Assembly: GCA_910588965.1 (NCBI GenBank)
Contig: CAJUSO010000002.1
Coordinates: 1 to 64,000 of the forward strand
Direction: 5' to 3'
DNA: 64,000 nucleotides
DNA from: an uncultured Lachnospiraceae bacterium
GTDB taxonomy: Bacteria > Bacillota > Clostridia > Lachnospirales > Lachnospiraceae
Shown here piece after piece: positions 25,939-35,369 of the stretch (position 1 is its first letter; every line of letters starts with the position of its first letter). Both the position numbers and the translations under genes were made by a program. The notes under the pieces are model-generated. The model saw only the letters and a program-made list of their open reading frames with translations, ran no database searches and was not told the DNA's origin.

Positions 25939-26628
25939 ATGGAAAAAACAACTGTTTTAATCATTGAAGATGAAGCCAAATTACTAAAGACCTTGTCCGA
26001 TTACCTCACCATGAACCAATACCATGTCATCCAGGCTTCCAACGGCCTAGACGGCATCCAGCAGTTTACTGCCCACAGCGCGGAAATCAGCATTATCCTC
26101 CTGGATATCATGCTCCCCTTCGCAGATGGCTTTGAGGTACTCAAGCAAATCCGTATGCGTTCCAATGTGCCGGTCATACTGCTGACTGCCAAGGAAGATG
26201 TAGAGGACCAGCTCAAGGGATTTTCCTATGGAGCCGATGATTATATTGTAAAGCCCTATACCCTCTCCATTGTAAAAGTGCACATTGAAGCCGTGCTAAA
26301 GCGCCTAGGCCATGGGCAGGACTGCCTCTACGCCGGGGACATACGGATTGAAAGCAAGGCACAGAAGGTATTTATCAAAAATAAATTTATAGAAACTACG
26401 CCAAAGGAATTTGAGCTGCTCCAAATGTTCATCAAGCATCAGGGCACCGTCCTCACCAGGGACAATATCTTAGATGATATCTGGGGTTATCAATATGTAG
26501 GGGACATCCGTACCGTGGACACCCTCGTGAAGCAGCTCCGCAAGAAACTGGGCGATACCTCCTATATACGGACAGTCTACGGCGTAGGATACTGTTTTGA
26601 GGTGAAAGGAAATGAAAAAAAAGTTTAG
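25939..26628 (+). CDS. OmpR-family response regulator
   Basis: A 229-residue regulator starting MEKTTVLIIEDEAKLL. The receiver has acidic IEDE, phosphoacceptor Asp in ILLDIMLPFADGF, Thr in LLTAKED and Lys in DYIVKPYTL; the winged-helix domain has TTPKEFELLQMF and VDTLVKQLRKKLGD. The start chosen follows the weak AAAGAAG; the reading frame extends 14 codons upstream but lacks receiver-like residues there. It overlaps the kinase gene by 17 bp. The regulated genes are unknown. Confidence 0.87.
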   Translation: MEKTTVLIIEDEAKLLKTLSDYLTMNQYHVIQASNGLDGIQQFTAHSAEISIILLDIMLPFADGFEVLKQIRMRSNVPVILLTAKEDVEDQLKGFSYGADDYIVKPYTLSIVKVHIEAVLKRLGHGQDCLYAGDIRIESKAQKVFIKNKFIETTPKEFELLQMFIKHQGTVLTRDNILDDIWGYQYVGDIRTVDTLVKQLRKKLGDTSYIRTVYGVGYCFEVKGNEKKV

Positions 26629-28045
26629 GGGATGGCTTTTCCTGTCACAGGGCATTTTCCTGATTATGCTTTCTCTATGCTACATGCTGCTCTATTTTGT
26701 TTTCTTCCCAATCTATTACAACTGGTTAAAAGACAAGCAAATCTCCAATGCCTATTTAGACATACAGGATTTGGATTTGGGAAATATGGATGAGGATGAC
26801 TATTCTGCATTCGCCATTTATGAAAATGAGAATTTCTCTTTCAGCATTGCAGACCAGGACATGAACCCCATTTATACGACAAAAAAGCCTTCAGAATTTT
26901 ATGTGAACCGAAATATTGCATCCAAGCTGGACACCTTTTCCAGGACGCCGGACATCATCCACCGGGACAGCAAGCTGCGGGAAGCGACAAAGCTGCGTGG
27001 GATTGTCACACAAAAAGGCATAGACTATTATATCGTCATCAAGGATACCCCCATCCGGGACAGCGGCGGCGGCATCATGGCCCAATTCCTCTTTGGCGTC
27101 ATCGCCGTACTCCTGCTTTTCGGCTTTTTCGCCGTATGGAAAATATCCCGGCGTTTCTCCAAACCCATTGAGCACCTGGCTCTTGTGGCAGGGAAAATCT
27201 CTGCCAAGGACTTCAACACACGGGCTGATGAAAATGCGGAATACGAAGAGGCCAGCCAGCTTGCCAAATGCCTAAACCAGATTGCAGACCAGCTCCAGCA
27301 AAGCCTGGGGCAGATTGAAGGGAACCGCAAGCAGTTCATCCAGCAGAATGTGCAGCAGGAACGCCGCGATAAGCTCCAGAAGGACTTCATCGCAAATATA
27401 TCCCATGAGCTCAAGACCCCCCTGGCCGTGATTTCCAGCCAGACAGAAATGATTGCATACGCCGGGGAAGACGACCGGGAATATTACCTTTCCTCCATCC
27501 AGGAAGAAATTGCCAAGATTTCCAATATGGTCAGCGGCCTTTTGAATATGTCCACCATTGACCGCCAGATGGAAAACATGATGGAGAAAACCCTGGACAT
27601 GAAGGACGTCTTAGAATATATCATCATGAAATATGACGGGCTGATTAAGAAGAAAATGCTGCATATGGACGTATTCCTGGAAGAAGGCTGCCTGGTCTGC
27701 GGGGACCGGGAATACATTGAGCAGGCAGTGAATAATTATATGATGAATGCTTTCGAGCATACCGAGATGGGCGGGCATATCCGGCTCACCTTAAAGAAGC
27801 AGAAATCAGATATCCGGGTGGGCGTATACAATTCCGGCCAGCCCATCCCCCAAAAAGAACTTGATCAAATCTGGAACGGCTTCTTTACGACGAAGAAAAA
27901 AGAGGCAGACGCATTCTCCCATGTGGGGCTTGGGCTTTACATCGTACAAAGCGTAATCACCATGCAGAACGGGGAATGCGGCGTAGATAACCTGCCGGAC
28001 GGCGTAGAATTTTGGTTCACGCTGCCAGAAAAAGCACAGGAGTAA
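26612..28045 (+). CDS. Membrane sensor histidine kinase
   Basis: Partner of the overlapping regulator. In 477 residues it has a membrane segment at about 9-32, an extracellular domain of about 120 residues, a second segment around 150-172, a HAMP linker (SRRFSKPIEHLALVAGKI), the H box FIANISHELKTPLAVISSQ and an ATPase domain with VNNYMMNAFEH, VGVYNSGQPIP and VGLGLYIVQSV. A coiled-coil stretch rich in Gln lies between HAMP and the H box. The input ligand is unknown. No transporter or peptidase is next to it that would suggest one. Confidence 0.87.
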   Translation: MKKKFRGWLFLSQGIFLIMLSLCYMLLYFVFFPIYYNWLKDKQISNAYLDIQDLDLGNMDEDDYSAFAIYENENFSFSIADQDMNPIYTTKKPSEFYVNRNIASKLDTFSRTPDIIHRDSKLREATKLRGIVTQKGIDYYIVIKDTPIRDSGGGIMAQFLFGVIAVLLLFGFFAVWKISRRFSKPIEHLALVAGKISAKDFNTRADENAEYEEASQLAKCLNQIADQLQQSLGQIEGNRKQFIQQNVQQERRDKLQKDFIANISHELKTPLAVISSQTEMIAYAGEDDREYYLSSIQEEIAKISNMVSGLLNMSTIDRQMENMMEKTLDMKDVLEYIIMKYDGLIKKKMLHMDVFLEEGCLVCGDREYIEQAVNNYMMNAFEHTEMGGHIRLTLKKQKSDIRVGVYNSGQPIPQKELDQIWNGFFTTKKKEADAFSHVGLGLYIVQSVITMQNGECGVDNLPDGVEFWFTLPEKAQE

Positions 28046-28168
28046 CCCATCCCTATCCCAGGATGAGCCAAAAATCCTGACACGGATGCCAGAAAGCCAA
28101 AAAATGGCTAAAACAATATAACTGTATTTTAACAATACACAGCTTGGCTATGAGCAGCTGATACACGG

Positions 28169-28195
28169 AAAGCCCACGGAAGTCCCGTGGGCTTT
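28169..28195. terminator. Bidirectional hairpin between the kinase gene and fic
   Basis: Perfect 11-bp stem AAAGCCCACGG/CCGTGGGCTTT with a 5-nt loop. Short T runs flank it on both strands; it lies between converging genes. Confidence 0.7.
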
Positions 28196-28241
28196 GGTAT
28201 CCATTAATATATTCCATGCATGGCAGAAGAATTTTATATGG

Positions 28242-28884
28242 CTACTTCTGGTCAGGCACTATCGCATTTTCTAAGGAATCTTTAATTATCCTCTCAAGAT
28301 ATTCTTTCTTAGACAAATCCCCTAAATCGTGGAAAACGGCAGAATAGGCGACAAGTGCTGTTCTAACATAGGCGCTATGTTTCTCGAAAATTGCCCGGTC
28401 TATAGGAATCCCCTGTGCTTCAATGAACTGGCAGCAAAAGGTTACAGCAAGCCTGGTGTTGCCTTCACGGAAACCGTGTACTTTCCAAACTGCCGCCAAG
28501 CCTTCTGAGAAATTTTTTACCCTATCCTCCAAGGACATACTTACCCACGGGTGCGACACCATCCTAATTTAGCGCCCTAAATAGGTCGTCCGCAATCCTG
28601 GTACTATCTGAATACTCTATGGATAAACCGCCCAATGCCGGTTCCTCCTTCTCCATATTGATTGTACGGAATTTACCAGCCCATCCGTAGATGTCCTGGA
28701 AAATATATTTGTGCATTTCAGCTAGGTGGCTGACGCCATAATCCCCACCTAAAGGATTCTCCGCAAGTTCCCTCAGACGAAGAGAAACATAATCTGCTTC
28801 CGCACCTTCCAGTATCTGCCGGTCCTTAATGCCCAGGATATTTTTGAGAATATTTGTCCCCGGGTATACATATGGGTCAATCAT
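28242..28884 (-). pseudogene. Frameshifted Fic-domain toxin gene
   Basis: Fic proteins transfer AMP or related groups onto target proteins. The first half (28564-28884) begins MIDPYVYPGTNILKN and has FQDIYGWAGKFRTINMEKE and GLSIEYSDSTRIADDLFRAL, all typical of the domain. It then hits TAG; the second half (28242-28562), in another frame, carries VKNFSEGLAAVWKVHGFREGNTR, the active-site motif with its catalytic His (the usual Pro after it is Gly). A single-base change near 28563 would join the halves. Two separately translated halves cannot be excluded, since an ATG follows the stop by 1 nt, but decay is more likely. Confidence 0.75.
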
Positions 28885-29047
28885 CCTGCTTTACCTTATA
28901 TTTCTTATCCAGATATTTCTTTAAGTCTTCCGTAGTGGCTTGGCCGGATTTTTCCAATTCGATATATTTCTTAAAATCTTCGGTTGGTTCAAGCCCATCT
29001 ACTTTAATCATGCCAATAGCATAATCCCATGCTGCATCTACTGTCAT
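28877..29047 (-). CDS. Small antitoxin of the VbhA/FicA type
   Basis: A 56-residue protein ahead of fic, overlapping its start by 8 bp, with a strong Shine-Dalgarno (AGGAGGGG, 5 nt). It reads AWDYAIGMIKVDGLEP and KYIELEKSGQATTEDLKKYL, helical throughout and similar to antitoxins that insert an inhibitory helix into the Fic site. The classical inhibitory motif (Ser/Thr-x-x-x-Glu-Gly) would align with MIKVDG, so it is not canonical. If fic is dead, this is an orphan antitoxin. A longer frame of 77 codons lacks a ribosome-binding site. Confidence 0.7.
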   Translation of the reverse strand: MTVDAAWDYAIGMIKVDGLEPTEDFKKYIELEKSGQATTEDLKKYLDKKYKVKQDD

Positions 29048-29069
29048 AAAAACCCCTCCTATCAATTCC

Positions 29070-29095
29070 AAGTTATGCCCAGTATAGCACAACTT
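29070..29095 (-). promoter_or_regulatory. Operator-like dyad over the -10 box of the antitoxin-fic operon
   Basis: AAGTTATGC (29070-29078) and GCACAACTT (29087-29095) form inverted half-sites matching at 8 of 9 positions with an 8-nt spacer; the minus-strand -10 TATACT (29081-29086) is inside. This fits autorepression, as in many toxin-antitoxin operons. Confidence 0.6.
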
Positions 29096-29203
29096 ATGAA
29101 TAAAAACCACAACACCTGCGTTTTTTACACAAATCCTATTTTTTCCTATACCTCATGTATAGCAACTATGTTACCAACATTGGCTCTCAGCCATTCCCAG
29201 CCC

Positions 29204-30406
29204 TCACTTCTCCCCGCACACTTGGAAGATATAGAATTTTAGGTAATAAGATTCCTCTGCTGCCCACAGGATAGGGTGGTCTGGCGCCTGGGTGCGGTAT
29301 TCTACCTGCCGCAGCCTTTTGTGGGCATTGGCCGCAGCCTGGCGGATGGTCTTTGTGAACAGCTCATAGTCCATAAAATGGGAACAGGAGCAAGTAGCCA
29401 GGTAACCGCCGTCCTGGATGATCTTCATTGCCCGCAGGTTGATTTCACGGTATCCCTTCACAGCGTTCTTGATGGAATTGCGGGACTTGGTAAAGGCCGG
29501 CGGGTCCAATATCACCACATCAAATTTCTCCCCTTTGCGCTCTAATTCCGGCAGCAGGCCAAAGACATCCGCACATTGGAAATCCACAATCTTCTCCATC
29601 CCATTTAAGGCCGCGTTTTCCTCTGCCTGGCTGATTGCCGCCTGGGAAGCATCCACGCCCAGGACGCTCCTGGCGCCTGCCGCCCCTGCATTCAGGGCAA
29701 AAGACCCTGTATGGGTAAAGCAATCCAAGACCTTTGCATCCCTGCAGACTGCCCGGATAGCCCTGCGGTTATATTTCTGGTCCAAGAAAAAACCTGTCTT
29801 CTGCCCTTCCTTAACATCCACCAGGTAACGGATGCCGTTTTCCTGGATTTCCACCTTCGTGTCAAAGGCAGGCCCCAGAAAGCCTTTGGACAGCTCCATG
29901 CCTTCCTGCCTGCGCACCTTTACGTCGCTGCGTTCGTATACCCCCCGGATCTGGATGCCGTCCGCAGCCAGGATCCCTTTTAGGATTTCCACGATTGCTT
30001 CTTTGAACCGGTCAATGCCAAGGGCCAGGGACTGCACCACCAGCACATCGGAAAACTTGTCAACCACAAGGCCCGGCAGCCAATCTGCCTCCCCGAAAAT
30101 AATACGGCAGGAACCGGTATCCACCGTTTTTTTCCGGTATTCCCAGGCGTCCCTAATCCGCATTTCCAAGAATCCCCGGTTGATTTCCTGCCCCTTCCTG
30201 CGTGTCATCATACGGATGCGTATTTTCGAATGGGGGTTAAAAAAGCCCTTCCCCATGGGATAGCCGTCAAAATCTTCAACAGATACCATATCCCCAGGCT
30301 GGCATTCTCCTGCGACGCTGGCAATTTCATTGTCATAAACCCACATGCCGCCAGATTTAATGGTTCTTCCTTCTCCTTTTTTTAAGGTTACTACTACATT
30401 CTCCAT
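29204..30406 (-). CDS. Class I SAM-dependent rRNA methyltransferase (RlmI-like)
   Basis: Predicted 23S rRNA cytosine-5 methyltransferase of the YccW/RlmI family, 400 residues. An N-terminal PUA-like RNA-binding domain (GGMWVYDNEI, GDMVSVEDFDGYPMGKGFF) is followed by a linker domain and a Rossmann methyltransferase: VLDCFTHTGSFALNAG (motif I), VLGVDASQAAI, FDVVILDPPAF (motif IV) and ATCSCSHFM with a cysteine. Start at MENVVVTLKKGEG behind AGAAGGG. It stands alone between the fic locus and a signalling operon. Confidence 0.87.
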   Translation of the reverse strand: MENVVVTLKKGEGRTIKSGGMWVYDNEIASVAGECQPGDMVSVEDFDGYPMGKGFFNPHSKIRIRMMTRRKGQEINRGFLEMRIRDAWEYRKKTVDTGSCRIIFGEADWLPGLVVDKFSDVLVVQSLALGIDRFKEAIVEILKGILAADGIQIRGVYERSDVKVRRQEGMELSKGFLGPAFDTKVEIQENGIRYLVDVKEGQKTGFFLDQKYNRRAIRAVCRDAKVLDCFTHTGSFALNAGAAGARSVLGVDASQAAISQAEENAALNGMEKIVDFQCADVFGLLPELERKGEKFDVVILDPPAFTKSRNSIKNAVKGYREINLRAMKIIQDGGYLATCSCSHFMDYELFTKTIRQAAANAHKRLRQVEYRTQAPDHPILWAAEESYYLKFYIFQVCGEK

Positions 30407-30501
30407 ATGGATCCCTTCTTTCTTACACAATCTCCTTTTTGCGCCTTTTGGGCTGTGCCATAAATATTCCTATGCCCGGCCGAAGCCCGCCGGCGGGCTG
30501 C

Positions 30502-31737
30502 TTAGTATTCATAAAAATAGTTATAGCCGCAGAATTCCTGGGTAACCGGGTCATAATAAATGCCAATCGTGCTTTCCCCTTGCATCAGGAGCAGGATCAT
30601 ATCCTTTAACTCCACAATCTGGTAAGAGAAGCTGGGGTCAGGCTCCCCTATCGGCTCTACCGAAACCTCCGTGTCTCCCGCTTCCGGGATGCCTACCACC
30701 TCAGATATTTCCATATCTTCAGATTCAGAATCCGTGTCTTTCTCCTTGGCTTTATCATCTGAAATACCGTACACATCAACTGCGCCGTTTTCTGTAGTTT
30801 CTATTTCTTCCATCTCTTTTAAAATAACGGACAGTTCCTCATCCTTTTCCCTGTCCCCTTCCCAAATCTGCTCCAGCCACTGAAGGCTTTTGAGATGGCA
30901 GTTCACATATTTATCCCCCACATAAAATACAGTGTAATCCCAGTCGCGCAGAAATGACATATACGCAAAATACTCTGCCATCTGCCCTTCTGATCCCTCC
31001 AGGATTTTTACCAGCTTATTTTTCCCTTCCTCCCATTTTTGCCTGGATTCTTTGCTGCCGCCCCTTTTATCAGATGCCTGGTTCCCTCCCCTTGCGCCCG
31101 CCCCGTTCGCTGCCTGCTGTCCCATTCCTGGCGTCTGGCCCTTGGCGGCTGCCTGGCTGTCACTGGGTATCGCTTCCCTGTCTTCTATGCAGATAAAACT
31201 TATGATATTCCACTGGGTGAAGGCAATCCGTACCTGATACTGTTTTTTCCCTATGGGCAGCGTGTCCTGGTAGAAAAAAATGGGGCCTACGGGAGAATTT
31301 TCCACCATCCGGATTTCATCCATCAGGGTATGCTGCCTTTTGTCAAAAAGGCTCCATACTTCAGACGGCTCACTGCCAGCCTGGTCGGCAATCATCTGGC
31401 ATAGATACCAGCTCTGCAAAGACTTCAGTTCTTCTTCTACCAAGTCTTCGCCATTTCCTGCTAAAACCGTATACTGGAAAAACGGGTGGATGCCATCGGC
31501 AGACTCCCATCCAGCCTCTGCCTCATCCCCAGGATAGTAATTCCAGGGGAACAGTTCAATGTCTTCTTCAATTTTGCCATAGAAAATGTTGAGGCTTGCG
31601 CCCTCATAATCCGTTTCCTCTAACATAATCCCGTTTTCCAGGATGTTCCTCCCGCTCTCCATAATCACCAAATATCCGATTCCCAGGATTACAGCCATAC
31701 ATAGGATGGTCAGGGACATGGATTTTACCTTACGCAT
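30502..31737 (-). CDS. Membrane-anchored protein of unknown function, third gene of a two-component operon
   Basis: A 411-residue protein with an N-terminal membrane anchor (about 8-26, LTILCMAVILGIGYLVIM) and an extracellular remainder. I do not recognise the fold. Visible parts: a conserved-looking region with PWNYYPGDE and WYLCQMIADQAG, a low-complexity Gly/Gln/Lys linker (about 198-238), and an acidic stretch (SDDKAKEKDTDSESEDMEI) before the end, PSFSYQIVELKDMILLLMQG, DPVTQEFCGYNYFYEY. It overlaps the kinase gene by 8 bp, so it probably modulates or reads out the same signal, like other accessory proteins of sensor kinases. Confidence 0.7.
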   Translation of the reverse strand: MRKVKSMSLTILCMAVILGIGYLVIMESGRNILENGIMLEETDYEGASLNIFYGKIEEDIELFPWNYYPGDEAEAGWESADGIHPFFQYTVLAGNGEDLVEEELKSLQSWYLCQMIADQAGSEPSEVWSLFDKRQHTLMDEIRMVENSPVGPIFFYQDTLPIGKKQYQVRIAFTQWNIISFICIEDREAIPSDSQAAAKGQTPGMGQQAANGAGARGGNQASDKRGGSKESRQKWEEGKNKLVKILEGSEGQMAEYFAYMSFLRDWDYTVFYVGDKYVNCHLKSLQWLEQIWEGDREKDEELSVILKEMEEIETTENGAVDVYGISDDKAKEKDTDSESEDMEISEVVGIPEAGDTEVSVEPIGEPDPSFSYQIVELKDMILLLMQGESTIGIYYDPVTQEFCGYNYFYEY

Positions 31738-33145
31738 GGCGTATCCCCCCTTTCATGCGGATTAAGACGCTTGTCCCTTCCCCCAGGCGGCTCTCAAACT
31801 GCAGCGACCCACGGTGCAGGGAAATAATTTCCGCGCATAAGGCCAGCCCCAGCCCTGCGCCGCCAGAAGCCCTGCCCCTGGCCTTATCCACCATGTAAAA
31901 TGCCTGGGTGATTTTTGAAATCTCATCCTCTGGGATCCCCACGCCCTCGTCTGCTACCCGGATACAGAAATCCTGCCCCTCAAAATGCCCCTCCACCTGG
32001 ATGCTTCCGCCTTCCCCAGAAGCCTTTACGGCATTGTCTACCAGGTTGTAGAGAAGGGATTTGAACAGTTCCCGGTCTACCCATAGGGAGCCATGCTCCG
32101 ACAGGCAGGTAAAATGTATCTGGTGGTTATCTGTAATAACTTTCAGGGAAACGCCAATCTCTTCAAAAAGCTGGCCCATATCTTCCTTCGTCCATTCCAT
32201 CTTCGCCTCCCCTACGGTAATCAGTTCCATCAGCTTCCCGGACAGGGTACGCATACGGCTGGCCTCTTCCTTGATAATCCCAGCATATTCAATACGGCTT
32301 TCCTCTGGGATGTCCTTTTTAATCTGGAGCAGGTCAGAAAACCCCAGGATGGAAGTCAGGGGCGTCTTCATTTCATGGGAAAGGTTATCAATGAACTGTT
32401 TCCTATCCTCTGCCACATTCTCTAAGGCGCGTACATTCTGCTCGACTGCACGTGCCATCCGGTTCATATTGTGCGCAAGCTCGGAAAGCTCGTCATGCCC
32501 TTTTTCCGGGATGCGTTTTTCGTAACTCCCCTGGGCAATGGCACGGGTCCCCTCGTTGATTTTCTGGAGGGGGTGCAACAGCATTTTTACCACAATTAAG
32601 AGGATAAAAGCAATGCCCATCGCGCAGCCCATGCTGATGGCCAGGATTTGGCGCAGCATGTTTTCGTGGATTTCCACTACGTCCGTAATGTCATTTTCCG
32701 TAACCACATAATAAGCCTTCCCTTCCATGCTCTCTGCCGAGGCAATATACAGCTGGTAGCCTGATACCTGCATATAATTTTTGCCTGTGTCCTTGACGGC
32801 GTCCAGAAGCCCTTGGGGGATTTCCATCTCTTTATTGGCATATACCATCTGCCCGCTAGTATCGCAGAACTGGATCCCGCTCTTTTTCTGCTCACCCCCA
32901 AAGGTATCCGCCATAAACTCCTTTAAGGCCTTTTCATCCAGCACGACCGCATTTTCCCGCAGGCGCTCCGTAATCATCATGCTCTTAAAGCTTGTGATGA
33001 CAAATTCATGTTCGCTGTACACGCTCTGCTTCCTCTGTTCCAAGGCCAGGGAAAAACTGTTTTTTAATAACAAAATACTGGTCATGCTCACTGCCAGCAT
33101 CACCAGTATTAAGGTATATAGGAACACTTTCTGCCAAAGTCTCAT
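31730..33145 (-). CDS. Membrane sensor histidine kinase
   Basis: A 471-residue kinase with membrane segments at about 7-29 and 164-186, an extracellular sensor domain between them, a HAMP linker (LLHPLQKINEGTRAIAQG), the H box FIDNLSHEMKTPLTSILGF, and an ATPase domain with LLYNLVDNAVKAS, VADEGVGIPE and GGAGLGLALCAEII. The ATG has AAAGGAG 7 nt upstream; the frame extends 12 codons further into the regulator gene. The signal is unknown; the downstream anchored protein is a candidate partner. Confidence 0.88.
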   Translation of the reverse strand: MRLWQKVFLYTLILVMLAVSMTSILLLKNSFSLALEQRKQSVYSEHEFVITSFKSMMITERLRENAVVLDEKALKEFMADTFGGEQKKSGIQFCDTSGQMVYANKEMEIPQGLLDAVKDTGKNYMQVSGYQLYIASAESMEGKAYYVVTENDITDVVEIHENMLRQILAISMGCAMGIAFILLIVVKMLLHPLQKINEGTRAIAQGSYEKRIPEKGHDELSELAHNMNRMARAVEQNVRALENVAEDRKQFIDNLSHEMKTPLTSILGFSDLLQIKKDIPEESRIEYAGIIKEEASRMRTLSGKLMELITVGEAKMEWTKEDMGQLFEEIGVSLKVITDNHQIHFTCLSEHGSLWVDRELFKSLLYNLVDNAVKASGEGGSIQVEGHFEGQDFCIRVADEGVGIPEDEISKITQAFYMVDKARGRASGGAGLGLALCAEIISLHRGSLQFESRLGEGTSVLIRMKGGIRHA

Positions 33146-33149
33146 AGGG

Positions 33150-33812
33150 TTACTCCTTTGCGCTCTCCAAGCGGTAGCCAAGCTTGGGGATGGTCACCAG
33201 CTTATCCTTGAGGCTTAGCTTCTTACGGAGCTGCTGGATATGGATGTCAATGGTCCGGCTCTCCCCTTCGTACTCAAATCCCCAGACTGCCGCCAGCAGG
33301 CGGTCCCGGGAAATCGCCACATCCTTATGCTGGATGAAGAATACCAAGACTTCAAATTCCTTGGGGGTCAGGTAAATTTCCTTCCCGGCACACCGGCAGG
33401 TATGCTCTTCCACATTGACCGAAATGTCCCCGTAGGTATATACATTCTCCGTCCGTTTCACCCGCCGCAGGATGACTTCTATCCTGGCCAGAAGCTCCAT
33501 CGCCTCGAAGGGCTTAACAATGTAATCTTCTGCACCCAGGCGCAGGCCGCGGACCTTATCGGTCAGTTCCTGCTTGGCCGTGATAAAAATAACAGGCACC
33601 TGGGTATTGGTGCGCCTTTGCATAATCTCAAAGCCGCTCATATCCGGGAGCATCACATCCAGCAAAATCAGGTCAAAATTCCCATGCTCCATTTTCTCAA
33701 ATGCCTCTGCACCGTTGCTGCAGACTACGCCTTCGTATCCGCCGATGGCTACGGTAGCCTCCACCAGCTTTGCAATGTTAGGGTCGTCTTCTACGATTAA
33801 AATTTTTATCAT
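33150..33812 (-). CDS. OmpR-family response regulator
   Basis: First gene of the three-gene signalling operon, 220 residues. Receiver: IVEDDPNIAK, phosphoacceptor Asp in ILLDVMLPDMSGF, Thr in FITAKQE, Lys in DYIVKPFEAME. Winged helix: YLTPKEFEVLVFFI and RTIDIHIQQLRKKL. It ends 4 bp before the kinase start. The target genes are not apparent in the window. Confidence 0.88.
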   Translation of the reverse strand: MIKILIVEDDPNIAKLVEATVAIGGYEGVVCSNGAEAFEKMEHGNFDLILLDVMLPDMSGFEIMQRRTNTQVPVIFITAKQELTDKVRGLRLGAEDYIVKPFEAMELLARIEVILRRVKRTENVYTYGDISVNVEEHTCRCAGKEIYLTPKEFEVLVFFIQHKDVAISRDRLLAAVWGFEYEGESRTIDIHIQQLRKKLSLKDKLVTIPKLGYRLESAKE

Positions 33813-33849
33813 TCCGAACCATTCCTTTCAAGCCTCATGTATTGCCCTG

Positions 33850-34530
33850 TTATTTGCTTATGTCCTCAATCTGCCAGTCAATGGGGGCAACGCCATTGGA
33901 TGACAGGAATTCGTTTGCCTTGCTGAAATGCCTGCAGCCGAAAAAGCCGCGGTAGGCAGAAAGCGGGCTGGGGTGGGGCGCCTTTAAAATCAGGTGCCTG
34001 GGGTTCGTAAGCATAGGGATCTTACTCTGGGCCGGCTTGCCCCACAGCATGTAAACGATAGGCCTGTCCTGGGCGTTCACGGCATGGATAATGGCGTCTG
34101 TAAACTGCTCCCAGCCCTGCCCCTGGTGGGAATTGGCCTGGTGGGCGCGCACGGTCAGGACGGTATTCAGCATCAGGACGCCTTGCTCGGCCCATTTAAC
34201 CAAATAGCCATTGTTTGGGATGGCACACCCGATATCATCATGGAGTTCCTGGTAGATATTGGCCAGGGAAGGAGGGATGTCCACTTCTGGCTTAACAGAA
34301 AAACAGAGGCCGTGGGCCTGCCCCTGGTTGTGGTAGGGATCTTGGCCCAGGATTAGGGCTTTTACCTGGCTCAAAGGCGTCAGATGCAGGGCATTGAAAA
34401 TATCATCTGCCGGAGGATAAATGGTGCGGGTATTGTATTCTTCTTTCACAAAGCTGTACAGCTTGGAATAATAAGGCTTTTTGAATTCCTCACCGATGGC
34501 TGCCAGCCAGTCATTCTGTATCATTGGCAT
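33850..34530 (-). CDS. ung: Uracil-DNA glycosylase, family 1
   Basis: Removes uracil from DNA to start base-excision repair. The 226-residue protein has LILGQDPYHNQGQAHG with the catalytic Asp (about 68), LLNTVLTVRA, and HPSPLSAYRGFFGCRHF with the catalytic His. Start behind AAAGGAG with 7-nt spacing. It lies between the signalling operon and hisF without an evident functional tie. Confidence 0.96.
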   Translation of the reverse strand: MPMIQNDWLAAIGEEFKKPYYSKLYSFVKEEYNTRTIYPPADDIFNALHLTPLSQVKALILGQDPYHNQGQAHGLCFSVKPEVDIPPSLANIYQELHDDIGCAIPNNGYLVKWAEQGVLMLNTVLTVRAHQANSHQGQGWEQFTDAIIHAVNAQDRPIVYMLWGKPAQSKIPMLTNPRHLILKAPHPSPLSAYRGFFGCRHFSKANEFLSSNGVAPIDWQIEDISK

Positions 34531-34589
34531 GAAAAAACTCCTTTCTTTCGTGGGTAATCATAAGTCCTATGGCACATAGGGGGCGGATA

Positions 34590-35348
34590 TCAGACCCGCA
34601 TGGGAACGCCCCTATGGGATAAATATTTTTTCAAATCCATAATTTCCAGTTCCTTGTAGTGGAAAAGGGAAGCGGCCAGGGCTGCGTCGGCGCCGCCTGC
34701 TGTCAATGCCTCGTAAAAGTGTTCTTTGGCCCCTGCGCCGCCAGAAGCAATGACCGGGATGGAAACATGATCTGCAATGGCTTTTGTAAGCTCCAGGTCA
34801 TATCCATTCTTGGTGCCGTCACAGTCCATGCTGGTCAGGAGGATTTCGCCGGCGCCCAGCCGGTTGGCCTTGGCTGCCCATTCTACTGCGTCCAGGCCGG
34901 TATCGATGCGGCCTCCGTTCTTATATACGTTCCACCCACCGTCTGGGCGGCGCTTGGCGTCTATGGCCACTACCACGCATTGGCTGCCGAACTTGTCTGC
35001 CGCATCCGCAATCAATGCGGGGGTATTGATGGCAGAGGAATTGATGGATATTTTATCCGCGCCCTCACGGAGCAGCGCTTTAAAATCCCCTACCGTCCGT
35101 ATGCCGCCTCCCACGGTAAAGGGGATAAATACCGTTTCCGCTACCCTGCGCACCATATCAACTACGGTATTCCTGGCATCGGAAGAAGCCGTAATGTCCA
35201 AAAACACCACCTCATCCGCACCTGCCTTGTCATAAGCGGCAGCAACGGCAACGGGATCCCCCGCATCTTTCAGGTTCACGAAATTAACCCCTTTTACGAC
35301 CCTGCCATTATGCACGTCCAGGCATGGGATAATCCTTTTGGTAAACAT
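34590..35348 (-). CDS. hisF: Imidazole glycerol phosphate synthase, cyclase subunit HisF
   Basis: TIM-barrel half of the synthase: uses ammonia from HisH to turn PRFAR into imidazole glycerol phosphate and AICAR, linking histidine and purine synthesis. It has 252 residues from MFTKRIIPCLDV with GGAGG upstream. Asp in PCLDVHNGRVVKG (about 11) and Asp in AIDAKRRPDG (about 130) are the catalytic acids; phosphate loops are GGGIRT and ASGGAGAKEHF. It lies 21 bp after hisH. The other his genes are not in the window, so hisHF is a detached pair here. Confidence 0.96.
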   Translation of the reverse strand: MFTKRIIPCLDVHNGRVVKGVNFVNLKDAGDPVAVAAAYDKAGADEVVFLDITASSDARNTVVDMVRRVAETVFIPFTVGGGIRTVGDFKALLREGADKISINSSAINTPALIADAADKFGSQCVVVAIDAKRRPDGGWNVYKNGGRIDTGLDAVEWAAKANRLGAGEILLTSMDCDGTKNGYDLELTKAIADHVSIPVIASGGAGAKEHFYEALTAGGADAALAASLFHYKELEIMDLKKYLSHRGVPMRV

Positions 35349-35369
35349 AATTCCCTCCAATCCTCATAT

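Noticed and set aside
28046..29203. Mobile element carrying the fic locus
   Set aside because: No integrase, transposase, tRNA target or flanking direct repeat was seen around it.
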